From: Mesaphorura yosii
Taxonomy: Eukaryota > Arthropoda > Collembola > Poduromorpha > Tullbergiidae
DNA length: 64,000 bases
Reading direction: 5' to 3'
Assembly (NCBI GenBank): GCA_009869945.1
Contig: WIXG01000022.1
Span: forward strand, 1 to 64,000
Below, in pieces: positions 22,001 to 37,300 of this stretch. The position numbers and the translations under genes were made by a program. Below the pieces are notes generated by a model. It was given only the letters and a program-made list of their open reading frames with translations, searched no databases and was not told the origin of the DNA. The first letter of the stretch is position 1; every line of letters begins with the position of its first letter.

Positions 22001-25000
22001 TTGCAGAAACTGAACTGCGAGACGCAACTGCGGTCGCATGCAATCGGAACTCATTTGGTCTCTTATAGCACGCACTACGATTGCACTCGTAGAATATGCT
22101 AAGTTGGTGTACGCCACAATTTGTTGATACCGATGAAAAAGATATTCACTCAGCGAATGAAAGTTCAGACAAGGATCTTTCGTCTCGGGCTAAAATCTGA
22201 AGGAAAATCGTTTCATGTTAGCAAGCAATCCAAGCCGCTAACCAGCGAATTGGGAAATACAAGTTTCATATAAACACGAGTAGAACTCTGAGTTCTTCGA
22301 GCATAGAGCGCTTGGCTTGGCTTGGCTTTGTCCGCCTGGCTTGGATTTACTGAGTTGAAGCGAAATCGAGACTAGAAGCACAAAGTTATACAATGCTAAA
22401 ACACAAGCCCGAGTCTCAAGTTTTGGTTTATACAATTTCTGCGTTCTTCGCGCAGCAGCGTGTTCGAATGAAAAAGGAGTCTTCTTTTTCTTTCGAGTTT
22501 CGAACCTTGCCAAGCACTGAACTCTGAGCAGCAGTAGCGTGTATTGCGTATAATATATTATTGTATTACTGTATAATATTATGTATGTGTTCACGCAGAC
22601 AGAGAGAAACGTGTGTATATTGTGAGACTTCGCACCACCACCACCAAGCACGGCCGCACGGCTCGAACTCGTCGTAATCGTGAGTGCAAGTCGTGTCAAT
22701 CAAACAGTTGCTCTCCAGAGCTCTTGTAGAAAGCCCGACGACGACAACCACAACAAAGTAGCGGAATTGTCGCAGTTTTTTCCTGTTAATAAGCTGACAC
22801 GTTCTGCGAGCGAAACATTGTTTCGAGTCGGCCAGTCCAGATCAGACACACGAGAGAGAAAGGCAGACAGGAGCAGCACAGGGTTTTGTGCATATAAAAA
22901 TTTGATTGATTGTTTTATGACTCTTGACAAATTATTGCGCACATATAATTTTTTATTTTATTGTGACACATTAAGTGGGTGCTTTATAATATTTAATAGC
23001 TCGCCATTACATTGTGACTCCACACATGTGTATGTGCGCCCGCTTTACGACCTGAACATGTTCGAGTAGTTATATTTGACTCACTTTTTATTTCGTCCCA
23101 TCTTCTCAACCTCAGCCAACGCAAAAGCAAAGAACGAAACCTTCTTATTACGACCTGCACTCCGTCGTCATTATTTCCAGACCAGCTACAGCCAGTACGT
23201 GTCCCTCTTTCCAAATGCAGTGTGTGGTGTAGGTCAAAAAAGTCATTTTAAAACTTGACTCTTATTAATTACCCATTAACCAAGTCATAAACCATCTCAT
23301 TCATACACAGCCTCAAGCACCAAGACGGGCAAAGAGTGGGAGACGAAAGGGAGAAATTTATTAACACGAGTACGAGAAAGTCGTAACGCGGCGGCTCACG
23401 TGGCGAGTGCAAGAATTACGCTCTCCGCTCAACGCACTATTTTAAGCCATTGCATAACAATAACAATTGTGCCATTGTTGATCGTGTGCGCACAGCTGTC
23501 AATGGTCTCAAACGAATCAGCAGACTAAAACAGCACCGGTGCAGTTCACGCAATATTTGTTTATGTTGCTTCGCCAAAGAACTTGAATGCTGACTGAGGC
23601 TCAACTGCGTTCTGTGCAACAGAGCAAGTGCCACGCAACAATGCGAGCCGGCTTACACTCACAAAGGCGATGAATGGGAGATCATGACTGATAGCGTGAG
23701 TGGCGATGATAAGTGATGAGAATCGTATCGTATCAAATCGCACATCTCCCCGTCATAAAACGCAATAAAATTCCGCCTAGTTGGCACACACTCCAATTAA
23801 AAACTACAAGAACAAGAACATTGTTGTGTTTTGAAGAGGAAGTTTAAAGTTTAATTAATACTGCAAAGGTTAACCAGCACTGTCTGTCATTATCATCAAC
23901 CTCATCATTGCAGTCGAAATAGCCCAGACAAAAGAGAACAAGCACAGCCGCATTAATGAGACAGTTCGAATTACATTACGGCATGGGAACACTGAACATG
24001 AGTGAAAAAGGACCACTAACATTAGTAGAGCAACAGAAGGGAAAGACCGTGCGCACTGTGCAGTGGTGTTTGGTGTTTTTCACTGTGTAAAAGTGTAAGG
24101 GATATTACTTATGAGCTCATTACTTTTAAGGATTGTAAAAACTCTCTTTCTACTGCTGACTGTGGCTCTTTCTCGTGCTCCGTGCTCGGCCCGAACGCAC
24201 GGCCCGGTTTATGGTGTATGACTTTTACAGCTATTATACCTTAACGATAACTTCACACAACCGATGCGTGTGTTTGGAAGTGCCACTAAACAATAACTTC
24301 ATCGAGCAGTGGCAAATCTATTATTTTGATGATGTGTGTAATTCTATTGTTGTACCAAATTTTTGACAACAACCCAACAAGTGGTACAAAGTGCCGCCGA
24401 CACCAAGTGAATTCTAACCACACATACGCAAGACTGTACGTTAATTGATTAACTCGCCAATTCAACTCCCAACGTGTGCAATTAATGCCGAATGTTGCTC
24501 GCCCCAGGAAGGAAGACCCCCATAAATACGTCAAAATTGCGTTATTGTGTATAATTCACACGACACGGTTGTCGTAACACAATACGACAGAGCCTGAGCG
24601 AAAAGCGTGAACTGTGGACATTGGAGCAATTATGAATTAATTATCTTATTAGACACTGAAAGCGGCCGAGTTCATCCACTCAGATTCTCGTTGCAGGCAA
24701 AGAAAACACACTGAACTCCTTACACGGGCATTGAACATTGCATTGCTACTTGCTGCCAGTGAATTGCGGCCTGTGAACATAAATTAAGAGCCAGTGACAC
24801 TGACGATTGGTTGACCACATGTCCTTTCCTTCTTTAGCCAGCGTCCAGTTCACCTCGAGTTACTTCTTCCTCTGTCAACTGCATCCGCATCATGGTGGGT
24901 TTCAGTATCAGCGCCATCAGCATAATTGAATGCAATCTCACGTTGTGAATAAGTGTAACAGAATACGCACTCGCAGGGAGATTCGTACGGGGTGGTATCT

Positions 25001-25271
25001 TGTTTAACATTCCAAAAAGTCTCGCAGCTCGCAGCAGTGATTGAATTATTGAGTGGATATTGAGATACGAAAACTTGATGAGGAGTGAACAAGGTGAAAG
25101 TTACACTTATCTCTCGAGTAATGTACTAAACTAGGAACTCTGCATCTTTTCGTAATTGACACTCGACCTTTCCTCTCCTGAAGTGCTAATAGCACAAACT
25201 CTGCTGTGCTGCACAGCCAAAAAAGGGCTGACAAGGAATTTAGAAACAAAATATACGCATCAAATAAAACT
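16036..25271. other. Gene-free interval upstream of the main Abd-B exon
   Basis: No recognisable coding exon. A perfect short inverted repeat (GTGATGCA, six-base loop, TGCATCAC) lies at 17127-17148. A frame at 19586-19873 contains FADDIIVF, recalling a reverse-transcriptase box, without other supporting motifs. CTTGG repeats occur around 22310-22350. The Abd-B promoter and 5' UTR should lie at the right end; no clear TATA/Inr pair was found. Confidence 0.5.
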
Positions 25272-25349
25272 ATGTTATTTTGTTCACGTGAAGGTGGAAC
25301 CACCATTGGGGGTTGTGAGACCCCGTTATCAAACCCAACCACTTGTCGC

Positions 25350-28300
25350 ATGCTGAACACCAACAGCATGATGAACGGAAGTCTCTACGGCACAAGTGGC
25401 AATGGTAACGGCGGGTCTGGCAACGACGACCAGCGTGGTGGTGGCGGGGGTTCGACTCCAACGACACCAATTACGAATGGAAATGCATCCTCGTCAATTA
25501 CCACGAGTTCAAACAACAATAACAATATCCTACCGACGCTCTACACCACAATCAAATGCGAGACGTCGCCCTCGTCAGGCAGTGTCATCTCGAACGGTAA
25601 CGGAAGCAGTGGCAGCAGCGGAGGCGGACACACTCCCACAGGGCCCCTGCATATTCCGGCAAAACGAGTCAACTCGCTTTCCTCGTCGTCGTCATCCACG
25701 ACTCCGTCGTCCAACTCTTGCTCTCTCGGCTATGGACACTCCGCGGCTGCTGCAGTAGCTGGTATGACTTTAAATTGTTCGCTAGACTTTAACAGTAATC
25801 ACCACCATCATAGCAGTAGTTCAATTGCTCATAATGCCAGTAATGTTGAGAGTGTGATTCGTCATTCTTCTCATCAAGCTTGGAGTGCGTATGGTGTGGA
25901 CGCCGTCGGAGGAGGCGCTGGAGTCGGCGTTGGACAACCTGCAGCTTCATTCGACGCGACGCCGTACAACACCCAAATGAGTCACCAACACGCCGCGGCG
26001 GCTGCTTCCTACTACACCGCTAGTCTCAACGCGGCGGCAGCAGACACGCGACGAGACGTCGATCGGAAGCACGGACTTCCATTTTGGCCAAATGACTACT
26101 CCAAATACTCGACTGGCGGCGGCGTGGGAAGCATCTCAGACTGCCAGGCGTTTGGGGCGCAGAGCTGGTGCGCCAGTGCGTACTCACCCTACGCGACTCG
26201 AGTACCAAGCCACGCAGACCATGGTCAGTCGGTGTCGTACTTGACATCAGCGGCGGCGGCGGCGGCTGCAGCAGCGGATGATCGCAGGTCGGCGGCGGTG
26301 GCGGCAATCGATCAGCACGCGAGCAGTTTCCATGATACATACGGTCTCAGAAATGCGTACTGCAGTCCAGATCCAATGTCAGGAACGCCTTACCCACCAC
26401 CAGGTAAATTCACTAATTTTTTTTCACTCCTATTGGATTTGCTTATCTTTAGTATCAAGACGTTAACTTCGTCAGTTTTTACTTTTATTTACTGTCGTTA
26501 CAATTGATCACAATTTGAATCACGATACGATTGAAATGATTTTAGTTGGTCGTATGTGTCATTACACTTGATGGAAAGGCAGTCATTTCAATTGCTCTCA
26601 CCAAAAGTTCATTAAAATTATCCCTTAATTGCACATACTAACTGACTATGTCATTTCTTTGTCTGAGAAGTGGACTCTACGCAGGTTTGGTCATCCGGCT
26701 GTTCTTACTGCCTTTTCATTTCCTTGTTTCTAAAAATAAAGGATTCCACGCGGACTGCTGGCATGAACCCTTTAAATGATTTTATTGCTCCTTAAGAAAT
26801 GAACTCTCGTTCCATGCACACAAGCAAGAAGGGTTTTGTTCGATTCGCTGCACTGGTACACTTTTGGTCAGGACAGGGCAAGGGCTATTATGCAACAAGC
26901 CCTTCTGTCATAAACGGCAACCTTCAAAAGGTCTGAAGTCTGAGTTAAAAACTCGACCGATTGTGGAAATGCTTCCTGCAATAGAAGTCGGACTTCCTTA
27001 CATTTACAATCCATCCCTTTTTCCTTCTTGTCATACAATCATAAAACTCCGCACTGTGCGCATTTGAGTGCAAGCAGCATATTGCGTGTTGTCATCCCAG
27101 ACTGGCACTGCGCTGGCTCCTTTACTTTTTAAGAGCACAATTTGTGTTTTATTATTGACCTCATCTTCCTCCTCCAAGTGCAGTAAACTTTCGACTTCTT
27201 CCTTTATCTCATCGATTTCATTCAACCGTTTTGGGTTAAAAAGCAAAGGCAAAGGCTTATTTTTATTTTTGGATATTGGTTGTTAAAAATGACACATTTT
27301 TGCCTGTGCAATGTAAAAATAGACGAAAGATGATCCGAAAGCGGCCTTTTATAAGGCAGTATAAAAATAAACCTTTCTTCAACACATTTTCTGCGCTTTC
27401 TTGATTTGAGTTCAGCCGGCACAGTTTCAGCATTGTGACTGGTATGACATTGAACTCTTTTTTATTATTCCTCTGCTGCATAGCAGCTTGGCTGCAAGAG
27501 CACTGAAGAGTTCGTTTTTGGATCTCCAATTGACTTGGACTTCCTCATAAACTGAAAGAGTTTATATTCCCCCAAGGCTTTATTATATTGTTGAGCCGGG
27601 AAGCAATAGCACAACAACGAAGATTATAACGACCGGCTGAATCTTAGGTCAGTTTCTCAGATTTTTTTTTGCAGTTGAGTTTTAGTACGTTACTGGCCGC
27701 TGCCACGATTTCGTGAGTAAAGTCCGTCAACTTTGTACCAAAAATTGTTCATAGTCTTAATTTTCTGCGCCAAAAGCTAATAGCAAAACCTGGAGTGTAC
27801 GACGAGTGGCGGTTCAGGGCCGCTTACAAATTTATCTCCAAAGCCAGTAACCGTGTGTGAATACAAAAAGTTATCGTTATAAATAAATACAGCATAAAAA
27901 ATGTGCAGATAAGGATACGAAATTGTGTAGAATTTTCTATTAATGGGAGAAAATTACCGAGCTCGTGATCGTAATAGAAAGAATAGGAAAGTAATGTTAA
28001 ACCCGAACTAAGTATTTGAAGGTAAGGCACTTTAATTTCTTAAAATAACATCGTTTGTATGTTGATTCCTACAGCCTACTAACACAAAACCTGCTAGGCT
28101 GCAGGAATAAATCTCGTACTAAAAAGGTTAACCGTAAATGCGAGGGCAGATAATTAGTAATTAGATACCTCCATATTTGGTCGTATTTACTTTGCTTCTT
28201 TACAAAATTAGGATGTGCACCCGCAGCTGAATTGTCGCTCTAGTATGATCTCTAGAAGAAAATTGTCAGGCAACTGTTCTGTAAAGAGTTATGGTCTAAA

Positions 28301-31300
28301 ATTCTACTTTGCAAGGAATTTGGGAACGCAAGGTCATATTGCTGGAATGCATTGTATTTGTTGCAGGGTGCAATTGCATTTTTGCGCTGAGTCGTAGACG
28401 ACTTGATATCAAAGGAGGCCCGACCTACGCCGTGCTGTTTAAAATGCTGCGTTGTCACATTTTTGTTGCATTTCACAAATAGAATAAGTAATTAGCACCA
28501 CAGTTGTGAGATGATAAATATATGTGTCAAAAAAGACACAAGTTGACGGGGCGAGATTAGAGTACGAAAAAATGATTAGGTCAGGACTTTTCCCGCTGCT
28601 GCTGCGTCGTGGCCCGTCAGCGGCAGACAACCACGCGTATGACTAACTCTTAAAAATTTAACATTCGTATGCAAGAAACGTCAGGAATGTTTGCATGCAT
28701 TATTTACACAAGGCACGACGAATTTAAAGAAAAGGCGAATAAGTTAGTTTTTTGTCTCGAGAAGAATAAGACAATGGCAATGGAAAACAAAAGAGCTCCA
28801 AAGTTTATTCAATTTATCTTGAGGATAGCCTGAGAGTGAGACAAGACAACTTTGACACTCATTTATTTACATACAGTCAATTTACACATGCACGGAACCC
28901 AGGCGCAAACCTAAGCCAAAGAGTGATGCGTAAGAAGGACCTTTGGGTCTAGTCTAGAAGTGTCTGCAGTCGGAGTCGGGGGAAAGAATTCAGAAAAGTC
29001 TGACGGACGGACCGAGTTTCCCCCCTCTCTTGTCTTATAGAGAACGTGAGACCCGTCTAGAAATACAAATATTCACATTTTCGGAACGCGTACAAAATTT
29101 TATCAGTACGTGAAGGAAGCTTAGAGTTGGAGCACATGTACAAGTGGAAAATCACACATTACGTGCCCGCGACTTCAATCATTATTTGTGTATAATATTT
29201 ATTTAGCGATCTTGTGTGTTTTAGCAGGAGTATGAGAAAAGGGCAGAAATTTCTCAACTTCTAAAGCTCTTGACACGTTTCAATTTCCACATACGCGATT
29301 AAAATGTCTAACCTCGTCTTGCAAGGAAGCGAAGACTTGGGCAGGGTGTTCATGACACGATACACACAGCTTCTCATTGATTAATGGCGGACCCCGATGT
29401 CGAGCAGGAAAACAAGATTTTTGCCGATGACAGGCTTGCTACCAGGATTTATAGATTAATAATCTAAGCACAGCCGCCTGATGGTACAGGAAAGACAAGA
29501 TCTCGTCGTCATTTCATCTTTCTTTGCCTGTCTCATTCCGTTCCGCAATTTACATAATCTTGTCCTTTCATCTTCCACGCCGACGGTGAACGGTGACAAG
29601 GGCAAGCGAATTTAAACAGTATTAGCGTAATGTAGTAAATTAGCAGCCGCGCATTTCTCATGAATATTTAATATTCTCACTTGACACTTTATTATTGTTC
29701 TTTCTTTTCTCACTTTTTTGCAAGAAAAAAGTCACTCGATTTAAACGCGCGTTCTTGCCACGTAATTGAATTCTTGAGTCTGGCATTTGTCAGTGTGCGC
29801 AGTGGATCTCGTGTGCATGCTAATAATTGAAGGTTTCTTTCATTTCGCAAAAATTATGTGCAAATTGTGCGCGCTGAATCCGAGTAGCCTTTTACTTTCG
29901 TTTGTTTATATTCCATGATTTGATTGACTAAACAATGTACAGGGTTAAGAGAAGCAAAATCAGCCAGCCCGTGTGTAAAAGTAATTAGCATACAATTAAA
30001 GTTGACTTTGACTTAAGCAGGGATTGAGATTCATTTTGCGGTGCGGCAGTGCGGCGTGAGATTTCTGGTACAATATGCTTTGTATTATGATCACGCATAT
30101 GATAGTCTCGTCCGTGGTGACTGAGGACGAACAGAAATCAGCTTGTTGCATTGTGCAATTAATTCTTTTGATTTCAGCATTTCTTTATTTGTGCATAATT
30201 TCGCCGAGTAATCTCGGCGGTAGAAGTCAAGCTGGTTTCGTATTTTGGCTCGGAGCTCTTAATAATTGCATGTCTCAGTTTTCACACGTGACTGTCACCA
30301 AGTTACCCAACTTTGCTACTTGTAAGTGAGACTGTCGGCGTTGGGTAACTTTGTCAGCATTATTTGCATTTTGGCACTGATTAAGACTTTAAAAAGACAT
30401 TAGCGATAAATTAATTGCTGTTTTATTACCAATGTCGCACAATGTACACAAAATTGTCTCAATTTCCTGGCCTTATCGTCGGAGCCACAATTTATTGTTG
30501 GTTTTCTAGGAACTGATTCTCAGACAGTGGCACAATGAAATGTATTGAAGTCAAAAATTAAGACGAAATCAGTTTCTTGGTACGAATGCATAAATTCAAA
30601 AGCAAACCAGAGCAGAGCAAAGCTGTCGCGTTGTTTCCACATTTGTCTGAAATAATTCTTAGAATCGGTATAATTGACTGCCACTACCATTTGCAATTTG
30701 GCATGCACGTACATCGATATGCCTTATTTAAAAGGTCTAAATGTCCTTCAAAGGAACACGAAAAAAGATCAAGGAAATATACAAATATAGGCTTCAATAA
30801 TACAAATATGACACGCATAGCATTTGGATGATGTCATTAGTTAACAATTAATCGCAAAACAACATCACTCAGCTAAATGCTAAATAGCCGTGCGAAAAAA
30901 GCGCAAGCTAGGGAGCTCGGCGTGATACTGGCAATAGTGCTAATAGTGACAAGTCGTATACTTATTGCTGTTGTGTCATTTTTCAGTCTCGTCTCACGCA
31001 GCGCCAGCGTAGCATTTTAGCGATGCAACGCAGTTATGTTGTAGTGTTCTACACGCGTACAATTTACTGATGCAATGCACGCTGGAGTTTTAACCTCGTG
31101 CGAATTGAGAATAAATCATGAGATCTAATTTCAAAACAAGACACCATCGATCTCAACAAATGCTTCCAGTCCGAGCCTGTTCACGTCCGCAGTGTTTCGC
31201 CGGCATTGCTCGTTTCCTTCCACCACATTTGCACATTTTATTGAAAAGAGCAGAAAAAGTTTCAAACTTCGATCCAATTGATCCGGAGCAAAGCAAGAGA

Positions 31301-34300
31301 AGTGAGGGACGAAAAAGTTTCTTTCATTTTCCTTCGTGCCACGTACATCGTTCGTACACTGGCTGTCCTGAGAGTGCAATATATTACATTTCCATCTCTA
31401 TCCATCGCCATCGCCATTCTTCATTCAATTCGTCTCTCTCCTCTCTTTCCTCTCCGTCTGTTCTCCTTCTTCGCATTTCCATCCATTATACTTTGACTGA
31501 CATCCGACATCCCGAAGGAATTCAGAAAGGCCCATCCTGTCCAAGTTCAATCCAATCCGTGCATTACTCCGCATGCAATCTATCTGCTGCTTTCTGTGCG
31601 CCGTACACGGCACGGATGCACAATCTGCATTACACACGTACCACACGACCCACGACCGACCGTTCGTCATTTTCACAAATTACACGCTACGCGCCTTGAC
31701 TTTCTTAACTTGTAAAGTGAAGAAGTAAGAGACGACTGCCTGCACTTTTGGACCAGACAGGCCTGTCTGTGATCTACTGCATGTCAAAGCGTCCAACGTG
31801 TGAGCACGGCTACGACATTGGTATGACATATAGCATAGCACAGTGAAAGTCGTGTAATGTGTTGTGTAGGAATTTCTTATATCAGGAATCCTAATCACAC
31901 CAAACACAAGTTGGATCAGACAGTGTAAATGCAACAGGGCGCAGTCTAGGCGTGGAGAAGGAAGGGGAGAATTTAATATAATGTAATCCACGCAAAGCAA
32001 TAATGTAAGAAAAAGTAGAAGGAATATTTTCAAGACAAAATAATAATCGAATATAATATTAACACGTGAGAACATTTGTTGTTCGTTTTGTTAGACATCG
32101 CTGAGCATACCGGAGTGTAACACGCACGTAATTTATATCACATACGCAAACATGCTGCGCGATGGCTGGCCTATGCTGGCTTTGAGATGTGGACATGTTA
32201 TTGAAGGTCATTTTTTGCGATTCTATGCCAATGCTTTATTTGAAATCCAATCATATTCTGGACTTTGTAGGCATTTTCTTCGTTGCGAATGAATTTATGA
32301 AATATTTGGTATTTCGTGAATTCGATGAACTTGCTCATTGCCAGCGCCAAGTTATCATTGCACAGAAAAATGGTATGTCATTATTAAGCGTTCTGGGCCG
32401 CCCAATCAACCTACAAGTCTGTGGATGATTTGTGTATGAGGTGAAACGTACATTTTCTTCTATAAGACGCATTAATCTACTTGCTTTCTTAACATTCCCA
32501 CTTGCTCAGCGTGAGACAAGGGACGTGATCTTCTCTTTAAATGCACCAATCTATTTTACATTTTGTTTGTAGATAAGAAAACTGTTTGCAAAATCTTAAA
32601 ATCTTGCTTGTGAGTTGTGGATGTCATATTTCCAATGCATTGCGGTGTCGTACTAAGTCACATTTTTGTTCCGCGTCTTCTCTTTCATCGCTTGGTGCCT
32701 CCGACGTAATGAGTCTTCAGAGACTCCTCCATTTAACCAAACCAATAACCGTATAGTGCACGCAGAGACGCGACCCTGAGCTGTATTTGATAAAATGCAA
32801 AAACGATGGCACGTATTAAGGCGGCTGATTTTTTATCATACATGTAAATTGTCAAATGTATACGGTGTTGTGCGGGGCTCGAATGTTACGCTGCTATCAG
32901 ACTCTCATTATTCTCGCTTACGTATGCAAGCCACGTAACGAAATCCTGAATGAGGATGATTTTGCGTTATGTAACCAACCACGGATTACATGAATGCACG
33001 GTTACTTGCCAGTGTAAGACAAAAGGTTTAAGAGAGTACAGCATAAGCGAGAACATCAATGGGCATGTGTACGAGTTCAGTCTTTTTCTTAAAAATTATG
33101 TACGAGCACATCTCTCCCAAGTCTCCCATACATTTCGTCATATGGCCATACGATACAAGTTTCCTTCAATAGGCTCCACGGCTTAATCATTATTGCCTCT
33201 GTCCGCGTCCTTCACGTCGGTCCATGCGAACAAATCCTCTTGTTTTATCAGTGTACATCATTATTGCCATATTATCGTATCATGCTCATGTTCAAGTTTT
33301 TTCGGCCGCCAAACCGAACCCTCCCTTCCTGCTCGTCTTGCTCCTATCTTGAAATCCCAGGATTTGTACTTTTCCCCGCCTTGCACCCGAATATTAGCAT
33401 GAATACATAATTTGTATGCAACTGTAACGTTCGAAAACGCATTTTAATGGAAAATCAAAAATTGAACACCAAACAGGGAGAGCGCAGTGACTGAACTGAT
33501 TTTTATGATGCACAATGTTTGAATAAAAAATGCTTTATCTTGGCTTCCAACGCAAGGCTACGGCAAGTATTGCGAGACTTTATTGGTGGTATTTCTCGTA
33601 AATTATATGACAAGCGGCGAGAGATACCAATCTTGTGAAAATGACACATTAAATACCGTAGTTTCGTTTCGGTAGTTTGGGGCTTGAAAATTAAAAGAAG
33701 TACGTCCTCGTGATTCAAGAGCGGCGTTCATTTTATAGTGCAATTGCGTAAGATTATGCAAAATAATGGCTCATTTGTTTCCGCTCCATTTAACAAGAAA
33801 TCGCTTTTCTTAAAAAATGAAAAATCGGCGGTACAAAGAGTTCTCTAACCTTCTAAATGGAAATTTGATAACTTCAATAATTTATTATTAAACTAGGCAT
33901 TATGCTTCATTGTATTTCACTTTCAAGTACGACTTCCTCATTCTCATATTCTCTGCAGTGGTAGCACAGTAGTACAGTGCAGCATGGGTCAAAGGCGAAA
34001 TCAATGTCGAACAGCACATTGCAGTGATTTACGCAAAGGTGAGGAGTTCTTTCTTCTTGTCTGCCTGGCTCCCTTCGGAAAATGAGCATTGACGTGATAT
34101 TTATATCGAAAAAGAAATAATACAACACAAGTAGTAGAATGTCGAAGATGCATGCAGTCGAGTCGAGTTCGGAGCTGATGCGAAGAAGCAAAACAGAACG
34201 AGCAACAGCTGCCGCAGTTTGTTAAACGTTATACGCAGTGATAAGGGTAGCCGGAGTCGAGGAATGGAAACGGAGCGGAGCGGTGCAAACATACGTGTAT

Positions 34301-37300
34301 GTAGTGCAGCCATGAATTCATGAGAATGAGAACCGAATCTTCCAATTTCTATATTATTACATCGCCCATACACTGTACGCGCTTCCATTTTGTAAACTCG
34401 CGTCTTTCTCTTTTGGCTTCAATAATACAATAATGGTTTCCTCTTTTTATATAAATAAGAAATCAAAAACACATTCATGTGTATGTGCTTGACGGTGTCG
34501 AGTCGATAGTGCGCGATCGGTGCGATGATGGTCTAATGATGTTACGGCATTTCCTTAATATTACCACGTCCGTGTCGTCGTACTGCGTTGCACTTTGCAC
34601 TCAGCCAGCGCAACAACCAACTGCGCGCGTACTGTAGTACAACTTCATTAGAGGCAAGTGACTTGTAATTGGGATTTAGAAATGGTGGCACTGCACTACG
34701 TCGCCATAAAATACGTTTCGCACGAAATATTCAAGAATTACGCGACAGTTAAAGGCAAATTCGGGGACAGTTTGAATGCAATTCGAAATTCCTGCAAATG
34801 GTCACAATCTAATTGAACAATTAATTAAAAACCGCCGGGCGGGTGGCTCTCCTGCACAAGAATGCAATGGCATACAACAAGTAAATACGGCTCGGCATTT
34901 TAGAGTCATAAAATGGTTCAAAACTTCAGAGGTCTGGCTCTAGTCTGAGGGTAAGAATGTATAAATACGTATACGTAATAGATATAAAACACCTTCATTA
35001 TCATTGTAATTGATGATAAGGAGACACGACGAGATGATGACCGAAGTTATACTAATGTCGCCTTGTATCTAAAGTGCAGGCTTAAAGCAATGAAACACAG
35101 AATGCTAGAATGCAGTTTTCATGGGAGACAGTACGAGGTTTCGTAATATATCTGTCATTCCAGTAGTCAGAAGCAGGCAATCAAGCGAGCAGTAACAGTA
35201 AAGTACTCGCAGAGCAATAATTCTAAGTATCATCCCGAGCGTTAAGCGAGCGTGTGTGCTCTGGAAAATCTCTGAAGCAGGCAAATTGATACTTGAAACA
35301 AGCGTAATCCTTATGACAAAGCCCGTTTAATCACTAGCACAATCTTCAGCTCATCACCCGCCCATACGCGTTTGACTTAAATTATTGGTGCGCATTTCGA
35401 TGACATTCCGCGCGTCGTTCGACTTCCGTGAGGTCGTCAATCGCTCGTCGTTAAGCACCCGACCCGAACGAATGCAGAAACTACAGAATACTGCCCGACT
35501 GAGGAATGCAGTCATTTTCCGAAAGCCAAAGCTCTTTCATATAAATTATTAGGCTGACGGACGACACAAAACAATGCATACAAACTGTACGGGCTGCTCA
35601 TAATAAGAAAAGTCACCAAATACCATTCCAACTAGGGAATTTTAGTACCAATTTTGTGCTCAAGTGTAAACAGTTGGTTTTGTCAGTTTTAGAACTTGTG
35701 TAATAATTTAGCTGCTGGACTCGCGCGTGCAACTTGCAACCAAACGTGTATATAAGCATGAGATTATTGTTATGAATTTGAGCCCGCTTGCCCTTTAGCA
35801 TTTTGAGAGCGTGTTTCAATGATTAGTCATGTCTTGTGTCATGTCCTCATTTAACACAACGGCAAGATTGTCTAACAATAACCCCCTTGTCTCCGTGCAG
35901 CATAGTACAGACAGCATAGAGTGGTGCTATGATGCAGAGCATGGAGTAATTTGTGGTATAAAACAATCGGCTGCAGTGCAGATCAATGAACGCTGGCGCG
36001 ATGTTCCATAAATTATTCCATAATAGCCCATAAACTACGCTCGTTCGAGTAGGGCTCGAATTTTCATTAGCACGACAGCGAGCCAATACAAATCATGCGT
36101 TTCATTTTCAGAAAAATTAACAACTTTCATTTTAGAAAACCGTTAAAGTTCTTATTAAAGGAAATTATATGATTGTATCGCGTATCATCGCTGCTGTACC
36201 GACCGACTTGCATTGGTGGTCTGAGTTCGCCCAATGAATGGACGCAGGGAGTCTTGTTTTAATCACTGAACCAGCAGGCAGTTTCCGTAATTTTATCTCG
36301 GCGCTTGAACAGGAACAACGCGTATGTTTGTGGCAACCGCAAGCAATAATTTAAACTCCAGCACTGTACTGCTCTGTAGCATGTAATTTACAAAGTTGCA
36401 TGCAAACCGCGTGTTGGACCCTTCGCCTTTTCGTTTGCGCTGCAGGCAGGAAGGAGAAGGAATGGCAGCCGAACCTGAGTCGAGCTGCAAATCTAATTCA
36501 ACAAATAAGTGTAATCACATCACACGAATCTACAACAAACATTTCCATGCGCATGCATTCATTTTTAGTTTTAAACTCATCATCATCATTATCATCGTAA
36601 AAACTCATCCCACCCACAAAAGAAAAATATACAGCAGGGAATTTACTGTAAGAGATTTTGGCAATGCCAATAGAGTTAGCTAGCTAAAGCTACATATAGT
36701 TAATATATGACTTAGCTTGGCCATGCAGGGCAGCTCACTGCATACGTTCTTGGTGTTCACACGTACAGCATAAATTTTGTTCGTACTGGGAGCCGAGGAG
36801 AGCCTGTCTAAAATAATTGGGATAATGACAAAACCTTGAGAGTGTGGGTCTCTCGTATTGGGCCGATTTATCAATCAAATCATCTCGCTTCCTCGCTGCA
36901 GGCAGGCAAGCCTGCCTTGCGATGTGGTGAGAAGTAGCGGCGTGGCAGTGGCATGACGAGTTACGAGCGCTCACTCCTTTTAATTAGATTGCAATATGAC
37001 GACGATATACGGCATACGACTGCGATTGCCGAATGATAAATTTTACAGACGCAGCCACGTCATACGAGCATCGCTTGAGAATTGGGTCCATTGGGCGAGT
37101 TTCATTTCATATAACACCAGCATAGAATTCAGGAAACGAAAGAGTCTGTCTACATGAACACGAAGATAAAATTTACATTTTAAACTCCGTCCACACATTC
37201 ACACCCCACGAAATGCTGTGCATGGATTATTTTTTGTAATTTTGTTTGTTTGCTGATGGTTAAATGTAATCAAGCCGCATTATGCGTGCATGCGGATACA

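Noticed and set aside
22238-22699. 153-codon frame on the - strand
   Set aside because: Low-complexity composition, no family likeness and no splice sites of note.
31118-31699. 193-codon open frame in the first intron of Abd-B
   Set aside because: It lies in TC-rich DNA where stop codons are rare, has a biased Ser/His/Arg composition, no domain and no splice context, and the opposite strand is open as well.
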